DNA from: JAQVEM01 sp964603595
GTDB taxonomy: Bacteria; Actinomycetota; Humimicrobiia; Humimicrobiales; Humimicrobiaceae
DNA: 64,000 nucleotides
Direction: 5' to 3'
Assembly (NCBI GenBank): GCA_964603595.1
Contig: CAZRVN010000003.1
Span: 62,001-126,000, forward strand
Positions 52,712 to 61,573 of the stretch are shown one piece after another. The notes beneath the pieces are model-generated. The model ran no database searches. It was given only the letters and a program-made list of their open reading frames with translations, and was not told where the DNA came from. Made by a program: the position numbers and the translations under genes. Numbering within the stretch: the stretch's first letter is position 1; every line of letters begins with the position of its first letter.

Positions 52712-53786
52712 GATTTCAATCGGGTCAAATATTATTAAAGGTCCCTGGGGCGGAGGGAATCAGTTTGCCATCAGTCTTTCAAGGTATTTAAAAAAAAAGG
52801 GATGGGAGGTAGCTGCAGGTCTTGATGATAGGGATATAGATATAATAGTTATGACAGAACCTCGTATAACGTCGGAATCAGGAGCATATAACCAGAAGCA
52901 GATATCGTGGTATCTAATAAAAAAACCGGATACGGTCGTGGTGCACAGGATAAATGAATGTGATGAGAGGAAGGGGACCAGAGGGGTTAATAAATATTTA
53001 ATGAGGGCGAATAAAGTTGCAGATTATACTATATTTATAAGCAAATTTTTGAAAAGTCTGTTCATAAAAAAAGGGTTTTTTAAAGGAAGAAACTCATCTG
53101 CTGTTAAAAATGGTGCGGATAAGGCAGTTTTTAACCGAAAAGGTTTAAGGAAATGGGATGGGCAATCTCCCATAAGAATAGTTACCCACCACTGGGGTTA
53201 TAGCTTTAAAAAAGGTTTTGATATCTATAAAAAGTTTGCTGCCCTGGGCTCTGTAAAAGGGGTAAAAATTCAGTTTAGTTATATAGGTAAAATTCCGGAA
53301 AGTGTCAAATCCGGCGGTATGAAGGTAATACCTCCTCTTTCAGGCAGGAAACTGACAGAAGAACTTAAAAAAAATCATATTTATGTTACCGGCTCTGTTA
53401 GTGAGCCGGCAGGGATGCATCATATAGAAGGGGCAATGTGCGGTCTTCCGCTCCTGTATAGAAACAGCGGGGCACTTCCAGAATATTGCAGTAGTTTTGG
53501 AGTCATGTTCGAAGGAGCAGGTGATGTTGAAGACAGGCTGGGGGATTTGATGGATAATTATGATTATTACTTTAGTAAGATGGAAGGGTATCCTTATAAT
53601 TCAGAGCTTATGTGCAGGGGTTATGAAAAAATATTTTTAAATTTACTAAAGGATAAAGATAAGCTTGGCGGGAGTAAAAGGCGCTTGAGATACACGGCGC
53701 TTTTTGTAAAGGAATCTTTTTTTTATGTACTGGAAATAATTTCTCTAAATTTTAAAAAAGTCATTAAAAAGGTCAGGGGCATGTAG
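52701..53786 (+). CDS. Divergent GT4-like glycosyltransferase
   Basis: A 361-residue protein of GT-B type. N-terminal IIKGPWGGGNQFAISLSRYL is the glycine-rich acceptor loop, VVHRINECDERKG follows, and the donor domain has SVSEPAGMHHIEGAMCGLP with a shifted E-x7-E-like pair. The start is GTG at 52701, inside the end of the Wzy-like gene, with gaggtggg upstream. The divergence from other GT4 genes in the locus is obvious, so its chemistry is less certain. Confidence 0.8.
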   Translation: MGYKISIGSNIIKGPWGGGNQFAISLSRYLKKKGWEVAAGLDDRDIDIIVMTEPRITSESGAYNQKQISWYLIKKPDTVVVHRINECDERKGTRGVNKYLMRANKVADYTIFISKFLKSLFIKKGFFKGRNSSAVKNGADKAVFNRKGLRKWDGQSPIRIVTHHWGYSFKKGFDIYKKFAALGSVKGVKIQFSYIGKIPESVKSGGMKVIPPLSGRKLTEELKKNHIYVTGSVSEPAGMHHIEGAMCGLPLLYRNSGALPEYCSSFGVMFEGAGDVEDRLGDLMDNYDYYFSKMEGYPYNSELMCRGYEKIFLNLLKDKDKLGGSKRRLRYTALFVKESFFYVLEIISLNFKKVIKKVRGM

Positions 53787-54308
53787 ATGGCCGATAAGAA
53801 AAGAATTAAAATTATCTCTTCTGAATGTGATGTTTCCCTCAGGACTATTACGAAGGAGGATATAGAAATAATAAGGAGATGGAGAAACGAAAACCGACGG
53901 TACTTCTTTTATAAAGGGATAATAAAACCCGCCCAGCAAATGGAGTGGTTTAAATATTATATTAATAATGAAAACGAAAATATTTTTGTTGTTGAATATG
54001 AAGGTATCAGGATAGGATGTATTGGTTTTAGATTTATAAATAATACCATTGATGTGTATAATGTAATTCTTGGTGATAAAAAATTTGGCGGCAGGGGCAT
54101 AATGGGTAGAGCTTTAAAATTAATGTGCAGTTATATTATGGATAATTACGGAAGGGAAATTACACTTATGGTTCTGCCGGAAAATAAGGCAAAATTGTGG
54201 TATATAAAAAATGGTTTCAAGGAGACCGACAGAGAAGATGATCATATTCCCATGAAATTAGACATTAACAAATTTGAGTATTTAAAATATAATCTTGAAG
54301 TTAATTAG
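53787..54308 (+). CDS. GNAT-family N-acetyltransferase (sugar N-acyltransferase candidate)
   Basis: A 173-residue GNAT-fold protein of the RimJ/RimL-like group: VSLRTITKEDIEIIRRWRNE at the start, GCIGFRFIN, the acetyl-CoA pyrophosphate loop in KKFGGRGIMGRAL, and LMVLPENKAKLWYIKNGF at the end. It directly abuts the preceding GT and lies 19 bp before a DegT-type aminotransferase, a pairing seen in PseH/PseC-like and other amino-sugar pathways. Acetylation of an amino-deoxy-sugar nucleotide is the likely role (inference). Confidence 0.85.
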   Translation: MADKKRIKIISSECDVSLRTITKEDIEIIRRWRNENRRYFFYKGIIKPAQQMEWFKYYINNENENIFVVEYEGIRIGCIGFRFINNTIDVYNVILGDKKFGGRGIMGRALKLMCSYIMDNYGREITLMVLPENKAKLWYIKNGFKETDREDDHIPMKLDINKFEYLKYNLEVN

Positions 54309-54327
54309 AACTTGAGGGAGGGTTAAC

Positions 54328-55446
54328 ATGATATCAGTTTTCGGTTCCAAGGTCGGGAAGGAAGAGATTGAAGAAATAAGGACCAGTATAGAAAATCAGT
54401 GGATTGGTATTGGGCCAAAAACAAAATTATTTGAAGAAAAATTTGCAAAGAGGCTGGAACTTAAGGATTTTGTGATGCTTGATAGCGGCTCTAACAGCAT
54501 ATATCTGGCAATGAAATTACTTGACCTTCCTGCCGGTTCCGAAGTTATATTGCCTACCCTTACCTGGATTTCCTGTGCTACAGCGATAATACTTAATAAC
54601 TGCAAGCCGGTATTTGTGGATGTGGATTTTGATTCCCAGAATATTACGGCAGAAACAATTGAGCCGGCAATAACAGATAAAACCAGGGCTATAATGGTGG
54701 TTCACTATGGAGGTAAACCGGTAAAGTTAGATAAAATTATGGAGATGGGTTTTCCTGTTATAGAGGATGCAGCCCATGCAGTTGATTCAAAAATAGGAGG
54801 CAGGTACTGCGGCTCTATAGGGGATATAGGTATTTATAGCTTTGATGGAGTTAAGAACCTGGCAATAGGTGAGGCAGGAGGCCTGACCTCCGGAAATATT
54901 GAGATAATGAAAAAAGCAAGGGCACTGAGATACTGTGGTATTGAAAAGTCAGGGTTTGAGGCCTCTGTGACAAAAAAAAGATGGTGGGAATATAATGTTG
55001 TGGATTTTTTCCCCAAAATGATTCCTGATGATATAAGTGCTTCTATTGGACTGGCACAACTAAAAAAATTGGACGGTCACCAGAAGTATAGAAAATATAT
55101 GTGGGATATATACCAGGAGGAATTCAGCAGGGTAGGATGGTTGGAAACACCTCTGAATGCGGAAGAAAATGAGACTCATTCCTATTTCACTTATTTTCTT
55201 AGATTGAATAATGATAAGAGAGATGAACTTGCCCATTACATGTATGAAAAAGGCATATATACTACCTTGAGGTATCAGCCGCTTCATATGATACCAATTT
55301 ATAACTCAACTCATCTAAAGTTAAAGAATTCCGAGCTACTAAACGAGGTTGGTTTAAATATACCTCTGCATCCGAATTTAAGTCAGGATGATATTGAATA
55401 TGTCGTAAAGACAATCAAAGAGTTTGGTAAAAAAAATAATTTATAA
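54328..55446 (+). CDS. DegT/DnrJ/EryC1/StrS sugar aminotransferase
   Basis: A 372-residue fold-type I PLP enzyme. The cofactor aspartate is in IEDAAHA (Asp147) and the PLP lysine in SFDGVKNLAIGEAG (Lys176). LPTLTWISCATAI and LRYCGIEKSG are also family marks. It would transaminate a keto-sugar nucleotide, for example a 4-keto-6-deoxy product of the 4,6-dehydratases at 18674 or 35276. A strong ribosome site (gggaggg) precedes ATG 54328. The GNAT directly upstream likely acylates the amino group. Confidence 0.92.
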   Translation: MISVFGSKVGKEEIEEIRTSIENQWIGIGPKTKLFEEKFAKRLELKDFVMLDSGSNSIYLAMKLLDLPAGSEVILPTLTWISCATAIILNNCKPVFVDVDFDSQNITAETIEPAITDKTRAIMVVHYGGKPVKLDKIMEMGFPVIEDAAHAVDSKIGGRYCGSIGDIGIYSFDGVKNLAIGEAGGLTSGNIEIMKKARALRYCGIEKSGFEASVTKKRWWEYNVVDFFPKMIPDDISASIGLAQLKKLDGHQKYRKYMWDIYQEEFSRVGWLETPLNAEENETHSYFTYFLRLNNDKRDELAHYMYEKGIYTTLRYQPLHMIPIYNSTHLKLKNSELLNEVGLNIPLHPNLSQDDIEYVVKTIKEFGKKNNL

Positions 55447-55479
55447 TTCATTTTCTTAAAATATTCATAAGGAGAAATT

Positions 55480-56856
55480 TTGTCCGAAAAGAAAATAGTA
55501 ATAATAGGGGGCGGTGTTGCAGGACTGGCTGCCGGTATGCACCTTGCAAGGAGAAACTTTGATGTAAGCATTTTTGAAAGAGGGGATAATTGCGGAGGAC
55601 TGGCGTCGGGAAAGATTATTGACGGTAATATATACGAGTACGGGCCTCACTTCTTTCATACAAATAACCCCCATATTCTTAATGAAGTAAAGGAGATCGC
55701 CGGCAGCGAGCTTATTGATTTTAAAAGGACAATTCTAATTAAGTTTATGGATGATTACTTTGTATATCCCCTGTCTATTTTTGAGGTTTTAAAGAAGCTA
55801 CCCAAGAAGATGGTTTTTGCTGCTGCTGAAAGTCTTATTAAAAATAATATTAAAAGGATATTTAAAAAGCCGGCAGAAGAAAATTCAGAGACATTACTAC
55901 TGAAGTATTACGGGGATATTCTTTACGAATTGTTTTTTAAAAATTATATTTATCATGTGTGGGGGATATACCCTGATGAATTTTCACCTGAATTTGCCAT
56001 GGAAAGAATACCCCGGATTTCAGGGAGCATATTCTTGAATAAGATAATCTCGCCGGTAAGAGCAAAGCTTACCCGTCAGTCAGCCGATCATTTCGTTGAG
56101 AATGTGGACGGCCAGCTTTTTACTACCAGAATTGGTTACAGGGGTATTATAAATAAGATGGCAGAAGATATTAAGAGAAATGGCGGCAGGATATACCTGA
56201 ATTCAGAAGTGGTTGGAATAAAAGTTAATGATAAGAGCGTTAAGGAGATTTCAGTAAATTCGGGAAAAACCTGTGACTATAAGGCCGATGCTTTAATAAG
56301 TACAATTCCCATAAATAAGACAATTACGATTATTTCTCCTCCTGTAAGTAAGACTCTAAGGGAGTCATCGGAATCACTTGAATTCAGGGCGCTTGTTTTT
56401 GTTGGGGTTCTGGTTGACAGGCCAAAGGTGCTCCCGGTATCTTTTATGTATTTCAGGGAACATGCTTTTAATCGTATTTATGATTCTTCATATTTCAGCC
56501 ATGATACAATTAAGCCCGATACCACGATACTGGTTGCGGAAATAAGCAGCGGTAAAAAAGACAGGTGGTGGAATGATGACCAGTATTGTAAGGAAATGGT
56601 TTTAAAAGACCTTTTGAGAGAAGATATTGTAAAGAAAGAAGATATTATGGATATGAATGTCTACAGGTATGAGTATGGATATCCTGTATATAAGTTAGGT
56701 TATGAGAAACATCTGGGTAATTTATTGAGTTACATAGAGAATATGGAGAATTTTGAAACGGCAGGAAGGCAGGGTAAATTTAATTATATAAATGGCCATG
56801 TTGCCATGCAGATGGGATTTGAAGCTGCAGAGAATATAATTAAAAAAACAGGATAG
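55480..56856 (+). CDS. FAD-dependent oxidoreductase, UDP-galactopyranose mutase-like/amine-oxidase family
   Basis: A 458-residue flavoprotein with the dinucleotide loop IIGGGVAGLAAGMHLA, RGDNCGGLASG, and YGPHFFHTNN (about 54-63), the last strongly like the GPHIFHT of UDP-galactopyranose mutase. The C-terminus, including NGHVAMQMGFEAA, fits COG1232-type flavoproteins. It could be a sugar-nucleotide ring-contraction or oxidising enzyme; a porphyrin function is unlikely here. TTG start at 55480 follows aaggaga. It comes 33 bp after the aminotransferase. Confidence 0.85.
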   Translation: MSEKKIVIIGGGVAGLAAGMHLARRNFDVSIFERGDNCGGLASGKIIDGNIYEYGPHFFHTNNPHILNEVKEIAGSELIDFKRTILIKFMDDYFVYPLSIFEVLKKLPKKMVFAAAESLIKNNIKRIFKKPAEENSETLLLKYYGDILYELFFKNYIYHVWGIYPDEFSPEFAMERIPRISGSIFLNKIISPVRAKLTRQSADHFVENVDGQLFTTRIGYRGIINKMAEDIKRNGGRIYLNSEVVGIKVNDKSVKEISVNSGKTCDYKADALISTIPINKTITIISPPVSKTLRESSESLEFRALVFVGVLVDRPKVLPVSFMYFREHAFNRIYDSSYFSHDTIKPDTTILVAEISSGKKDRWWNDDQYCKEMVLKDLLREDIVKKEDIMDMNVYRYEYGYPVYKLGYEKHLGNLLSYIENMENFETAGRQGKFNYINGHVAMQMGFEAAENIIKKTG

Positions 56857-56914
56857 GTAGATTTGAATAGATTAATAAACCATGGTAGTTTTTAAGGAAA
56901 ATTAAGAAAATCTT

Positions 56915-58234
56915 ATGAAAAATACTTGTCTATCAGGCAATAAGCTTATTTCTATTTCTTTAAAATATTTTATTATTTTGATTGCCGTAGTTTTTTTAAT
57001 TGGCTATTTTTCTATATCACCCGGCGGGTATCATATCTACAGGGGTGAACAAATCCCGATTATAACCGGGGATGGGTATGGCTATTATTTTTATCTTCCA
57101 TATTATTTAATAAACTACAGAGATATACATTTTGAAAGGCTTTTAAGCCCTTCCGAGTTTGAGCAATTCTGGGATCATTACCAGGTGGGCGAGTCCATTA
57201 TGATTCTGCCCTTCTTTATGATAGGGCACTTATTATCAATTATTTTTAAATATCCTCTGGATGGGCACTCTTTTATTTATCAGCATGCTGCCGGACTATC
57301 GGGTCTATTTTATGCAGTAGCTGGAATTTATGTATTAAAAAAAGTCCTGGAGAGATATTTTTCTAAAAAAGTAACACTAATTACTTTACTGGCAATAATA
57401 TTTGGTACCAATCTATATCATTACGGGACGCTTGGCAGTTTATTAAGCCATTCTTTTTCTTTTTTCTTATGTTCTCTGATTATTTACCTCATCCCCTTAT
57501 GGTTTGAAAATCCCGGGTCAAAAAAGATAACTTTAATTCTTGGCATTGTGGCAGGATTGGTAATGGTGGTCAGATTGCCCAACATACTTATACTATTGTT
57601 TTTATTATTCTATAGGGTTCACAGCACAGGAGATTTAAAAAAAAGATTTATCTTTTTCTGGCACAACTATAAAAGCATTTTACTAATTGCCATTGTGATA
57701 GCTGTTATTTTTATACCGCAAATAATAACCTGGAAATTAACTTTCAATCAATGGCTGGTTTATTCATACGGAGAAGCAAAATTCCATTTTGACCAGTTGT
57801 ATATAGCGAGTGTCCTTTTTTCTATCAGGAGAGGGCTTCTGTTCTGGTCTCCAATTCTCTGTTTTGCAATAGCTGGCTTCTGGTTTATGAGAGAAAAAAT
57901 GAATGATTATTTTACAGCTTCCCTTTTATTTATTCCTTTGATTATTTTTATAAATTCAAGTTTTGCCAGGTGGTGGTTTGGTTCGTCTTTCGGTCATAGA
58001 GGTTTTACAGAGTTTTTACCGGTATTTGCACTGGCAACTGCAGCGTTTTATTCATCATTAAAGAATAAGAGAATTAAAATAATCATTTATATATTAACTA
58101 CTGTATTTATCGTTTATTCTATATTACAGATGATTCTCTGGTGGAAGGGGTGGGTACCGCATGATTTAGTGACATTATTATCATATAGAGAATTTTTTAT
58201 GAGAATATGTTCTTTCTTGAAATCCATTATGTAA
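56915..58234 (+). CDS. Multi-pass GT-C-like membrane protein
   Basis: A 439-residue protein with about 10-11 TM helices. The first external loop has TGDGYGYYFYLPYY (Asp53), and further on WWFGSSFGHRGF. This looks like a GT39-type GT-C enzyme, but catalytic acids are less clear than in the 45613 gene. Function cannot be proved. The next gene, 29 bp away, also encodes a membrane protein with an external beta domain, so the two may form a pair. Confidence 0.7.
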   Translation: MKNTCLSGNKLISISLKYFIILIAVVFLIGYFSISPGGYHIYRGEQIPIITGDGYGYYFYLPYYLINYRDIHFERLLSPSEFEQFWDHYQVGESIMILPFFMIGHLLSIIFKYPLDGHSFIYQHAAGLSGLFYAVAGIYVLKKVLERYFSKKVTLITLLAIIFGTNLYHYGTLGSLLSHSFSFFLCSLIIYLIPLWFENPGSKKITLILGIVAGLVMVVRLPNILILLFLLFYRVHSTGDLKKRFIFFWHNYKSILLIAIVIAVIFIPQIITWKLTFNQWLVYSYGEAKFHFDQLYIASVLFSIRRGLLFWSPILCFAIAGFWFMREKMNDYFTASLLFIPLIIFINSSFARWWFGSSFGHRGFTEFLPVFALATAAFYSSLKNKRIKIIIYILTTVFIVYSILQMILWWKGWVPHDLVTLLSYREFFMRICSFLKSIM

Positions 58235-58263
58235 AAATTGAAATATAAAAAACAACTTGAATT

Positions 58264-59139
58264 ATGAACAGGATGAAAAATAAAATATTAAACTTAATAG
58301 TAATTATATCAACATTAATTTTGTGTATTTTTATACAATATGTTTTATATTTCCTGGATAAATCAATCTATCTGGGTAGTTTTTTGATGCTGATAGTAAG
58401 TGTCTTCTTTGTTTATATAGGTTTTTTTGATAAAGAGTTATTGATTTTAGATGGACTATTTATTATAGTCTGTCCTCTTTTGTTTATATTTAGTAAATTT
58501 GATTTTTCTAATTATATCGCATTAAATCTAATTACCCTTTCTTTTCTGGCTGTGGCTATTTATTTATTAAAGGAAAAATTAATTTCGGGCTACCATAGAT
58601 CAGGAAAAATTAATTTTAAGAAAAAGATTGGATATACCCTGGCTTGCCTGGGAATACTTTTTATTGTTTTATCTGTATTTAATAATCGGGAGGAAACAGC
58701 AAATGCATTGCTTAAGTTCTTTCAGCCGGAAAAATATTATAAAGAAATAGATAAAGTAGAGTTAAATGGAGTTGAATATACAAATGAAATAAAAGTTGTT
58801 ATTAATAAACCGGAAAGCGGTGACAGCGTAAGTGGATTATTTGAACTGAAGGGCTGGGCAGCGGATTTGAGTGATATAGAAGATGCCTCCATAGATAAGA
58901 TATATGTATTTCTGAATAGTAAGCCGCAGGATGGAGGTATTTTTCTTGAGAGGGTTGATACCAAGATACGAAGGGAAGATATAGCTGAAGAATATGGTGA
59001 AAAATATAAAGATGCCGGGTATTATATGGTAATTAACTCCCGGAGACTTAAAGATGGGTTAAATAAAATTTATGTTTATGTGCATAGCAATTATTCTGGA
59101 TGGGGATATGCTAAAGTAGAAGTTTATGTAAATAATTAG
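58264..59139 (+). CDS. Membrane protein with C-terminal Ig-like external domain, unknown function
   Basis: A 291-residue protein. About five hydrophobic helices occupy residues 9-138; a single beta-rich domain follows (about 176-291), with INKPESGDSVSGLFELKGWAAD and YVYVHSNYSGWGYAKVEVYV. That is the usual shape of a bacterial Ig-like module outside the membrane. I do not recognise the whole architecture. It ends 25 bp from the convergent methyltransferase gene. Confidence 0.75.
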   Translation: MNRMKNKILNLIVIISTLILCIFIQYVLYFLDKSIYLGSFLMLIVSVFFVYIGFFDKELLILDGLFIIVCPLLFIFSKFDFSNYIALNLITLSFLAVAIYLLKEKLISGYHRSGKINFKKKIGYTLACLGILFIVLSVFNNREETANALLKFFQPEKYYKEIDKVELNGVEYTNEIKVVINKPESGDSVSGLFELKGWAADLSDIEDASIDKIYVFLNSKPQDGGIFLERVDTKIRREDIAEEYGEKYKDAGYYMVINSRRLKDGLNKIYVYVHSNYSGWGYAKVEVYVNN

Positions 59140-59163
59140 AAGAAAAATAGCTTATATTTTATT

Positions 59164-59889
59164 TCAGCCTTCTTTCTTTAATACAATTATCATTGACATC
59201 TCTATTTTCTTAAACAATATATATTTTTCAAAGATTTTTAATAAAGGAACTAATTTGTTATATAAACTTAAAAATTTTTCATTGATAACGCTTCTCCTCA
59301 GGATAAAACCGTTTAAAATCCATCCAAAAATTGCCGTAAAATTAAAATAATGTGATTCTATTAATTTAAATTCTGTATTTTTTAATATCCTGTCTATATC
59401 TTTTTTATTATATCTTCTCAGGTGGCCAACGCTTTTATCAATAATATTATACAGGTATTTATGGGCAGGAATCAGAAGGATAAGGTTTCCATTTGCGTTT
59501 AAGACATTATGTATATTCTGTATGACTTTAATATCATCTTTAATATGTTCTAAAACATTAATTGCAATGCATGTGTCAATATGAAAGTTACCGTCTGAAG
59601 AATTCTTTATATTCTCCAGGTTAAAGTTTTCAACATAAACATTTTTAAAAGTTTTGTATCTGGATGATAATTTTTCCACGAAGGTTTCGTCAATATCAGA
59701 TAAAATAACGCTGTTATTCCCGTTCTGGCTGATCAAGATTTTAGAAAAGCTGCCCAGACCCGAACCGATTTCAAGTACATCACCCTTTATAAAGGGCTTT
59801 ATTTCTTCATATATCCAGTCATAGAACCTGTTTGCTCTTTCTGAAAAAATCAGCTGGTTGTCTTTGCCTTCCGGTGAATATTCACTCAT
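59164..59889 (-). CDS. Class I SAM-dependent methyltransferase
   Basis: A 241-residue methyltransferase on the minus strand. The SAM loop is DVLEIGSGLGSFSKIL, the acidic strand end VILSDIDETF, followed by DTCIAINVLEHI and LILLIPAHKYLYN. The last of these is typical of a group seen near glycosyltransferase genes. The C-terminal part (about 170-241) is helical and hydrophobic and may touch the membrane. No clear ribosome site is seen before ATG 59889. Target (sugar, lipid, or glycan end) unknown. Confidence 0.85.
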   Translation of the reverse strand: MSEYSPEGKDNQLIFSERANRFYDWIYEEIKPFIKGDVLEIGSGLGSFSKILISQNGNNSVILSDIDETFVEKLSSRYKTFKNVYVENFNLENIKNSSDGNFHIDTCIAINVLEHIKDDIKVIQNIHNVLNANGNLILLIPAHKYLYNIIDKSVGHLRRYNKKDIDRILKNTEFKLIESHYFNFTAIFGWILNGFILRRSVINEKFLSLYNKLVPLLKIFEKYILFKKIEMSMIIVLKKEG

Positions 59890-60328
59890 TTTTTTTAATT
59901 TAAATTAATTCTATATATTTTTACTTAAAATGGGCCTTAAATTCCTTGAGCCGATTTATTAATAAATAGATTTCTATCATTTTACCATTGTTTTTTGGTT
60001 TCACAATAGAACTAATAAATTTTCGGAAAGATATTTTTATATAAAAAAATATATATAATATTTTATTGTGGCGGCAGCTAGTGATAGAATTTATAATATT
60101 ATTTTATTGCTAAATCAGGAAAAGTATCCGCGCCTGAATGAAAAAATGGATGCTTCTCATATTGCGGATTGCTGTTTTGGTTTTAAGCGAGGTTTTTTAA
60201 TCTAAAGAGCTGATTTTACCTGCTTGTATATAATTATTTACCTTAGTTTTTAAAGGTTTAGTTTAATATTAATGCAGTAAGTGGCTATAATAGTAAGTAT
60301 TATGAATAGTTAGTTTATAAATAATTTA
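59890..60328. other. 439-bp intergenic region between divergent genes, no gene seen
   Basis: Very AT-rich. It must contain start signals for the minus-strand methyltransferase and for the + strand ATP-grasp gene. A TATAAT occurs at about 60286-60291 in GGCTATAATAG, roughly 40 bp before ATG 60329, but without a convincing -35. I found no open frame with codon quality like its neighbours, no repeat array and no tRNA-like fold. Confidence 0.4.
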
Positions 60329-61480
60329 ATGGAATCTAAAAAAGTACTTATACTTGGGGTTACCCACCCCCAGATTGATGCGATATTATACTGCAGGAGA
60401 ATGGGATATGAAGTCCATGGCTTGAGTTATCACCGTGAAGGTATGGGTATACCTTATCTTGATTTTTTTGACAGGATTGATATAGCAGATAAAGATGGGG
60501 TTTTGGATTATGCCAGAGAGAATAAAGTAGACCTGATTTATTCAACCGGTTCGGATGTCGCTTTACCAACTGTTGCTTATGTGTCCAAAAAATTGAGTTT
60601 GCCCCGGGATATAACCTGTGACCAGGCAATGCTTTTAATTGATAAAAGCAACTTTAGAAGTTTTGCCCTTAAAAATGGCTTGAGCCCTGTTAAATTTAAA
60701 GTGGTTGAAAAACCAGGTGATTTTGAGGACTGGGATTATTTTCCAGCAATAATAAAGCCGGTTGACAGTCAGGGACAGCGGGGAGTCAGGAAGGTAGATA
60801 ACAGAAGGGAGATTGAAAAATATTTTCCCGTTGCCTTAGGGGAATCATTTAGCAAAAAGATAATAATCGAAGAATTTTTAGAGGGTAAGGAAATTAATAT
60901 TTTAATATATATGTATAACGGGGAAGCCAGGTATAGTTTTGTAATTGACCGTGTACTGGTGGAAGAAACCATACCAGGGGGATATTCTGCCGGCATGCCG
61001 GTTGGTGTGGTAAAAAAACATATAGTTCCATCTTTTATACCGGAAGAGGACCAGAAAAAGATACGGAGGATTGCAGTTGAATTTATAAAGATGGCGGGCG
61101 TAAAATACGGTCCTGTTTATATACAGGGAAAATACAGGGATGGTGATTTTAAGCTTATTGAGGTTGCCCCAAGGTTAGATGGCGGGCATATCTGGAAAAT
61201 AATTAAATATAAATATGGTATTGATTTAATAAAAATTTGCTTTGACCGGCTCTTGGGAAAAATTAATTCAGGTGATGTATTCCCTCCAATAAGTGAAAAA
61301 GATAATAAAAGGTATCAGATTGAATTCTTTCATCAGAAACCCGGCGAGGTTTTTAGGATACCCCCAGACTTTAAAAAAGATGAGTATCTCGAGTACAGTT
61401 TTTATTACAGGAATGGCGAAAAAGTGAAAATCTCAAATGGCCATTTTGAAAAAACCGGTTTCCGGATTACTGAAATATAA
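60329..61480 (+). CDS. ATP-grasp ligase (carboxylate-amine/thiol ligase-like)
   Basis: A 383-residue ATP-grasp enzyme. The N-terminal pre-ATP-grasp Rossmann-like domain begins VLILGVTHPQIDAILYCRRMG. The ATP-grasp core has PAIIKPVDSQGQRGVRKV (adenine/phosphate lysine and loop), IIEEFLEGKEINILIY and LIEVAPRLDGGHIW with metal ligands. It would activate a carboxylate as an acyl-phosphate and join it to an amine. Such enzymes occur in glycan clusters (amino-acid decoration) and in small-molecule pathways. Nearest neighbours are the glycan locus behind and a SsuABC-type importer ahead; either link is inference. Confidence 0.85.
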   Translation: MESKKVLILGVTHPQIDAILYCRRMGYEVHGLSYHREGMGIPYLDFFDRIDIADKDGVLDYARENKVDLIYSTGSDVALPTVAYVSKKLSLPRDITCDQAMLLIDKSNFRSFALKNGLSPVKFKVVEKPGDFEDWDYFPAIIKPVDSQGQRGVRKVDNRREIEKYFPVALGESFSKKIIIEEFLEGKEINILIYMYNGEARYSFVIDRVLVEETIPGGYSAGMPVGVVKKHIVPSFIPEEDQKKIRRIAVEFIKMAGVKYGPVYIQGKYRDGDFKLIEVAPRLDGGHIWKIIKYKYGIDLIKICFDRLLGKINSGDVFPPISEKDNKRYQIEFFHQKPGEVFRIPPDFKKDEYLEYSFYYRNGEKVKISNGHFEKTGFRITEI

Positions 61481-61573
61481 TATTTTTATTATAAAATTTA
61501 AAAAATATTATATAATTAAGTACTAATAAATTAATATAAAATCTAAAACTTTAAAAATAGGAGGGACTGCAAT

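Noticed and set aside
61481..61573. Possible riboswitch (thiamine or SAM type) before the ABC binding-protein gene
   Set aside because: The 93-bp leader is nearly all A/T and contains none of the conserved elements of those riboswitches.
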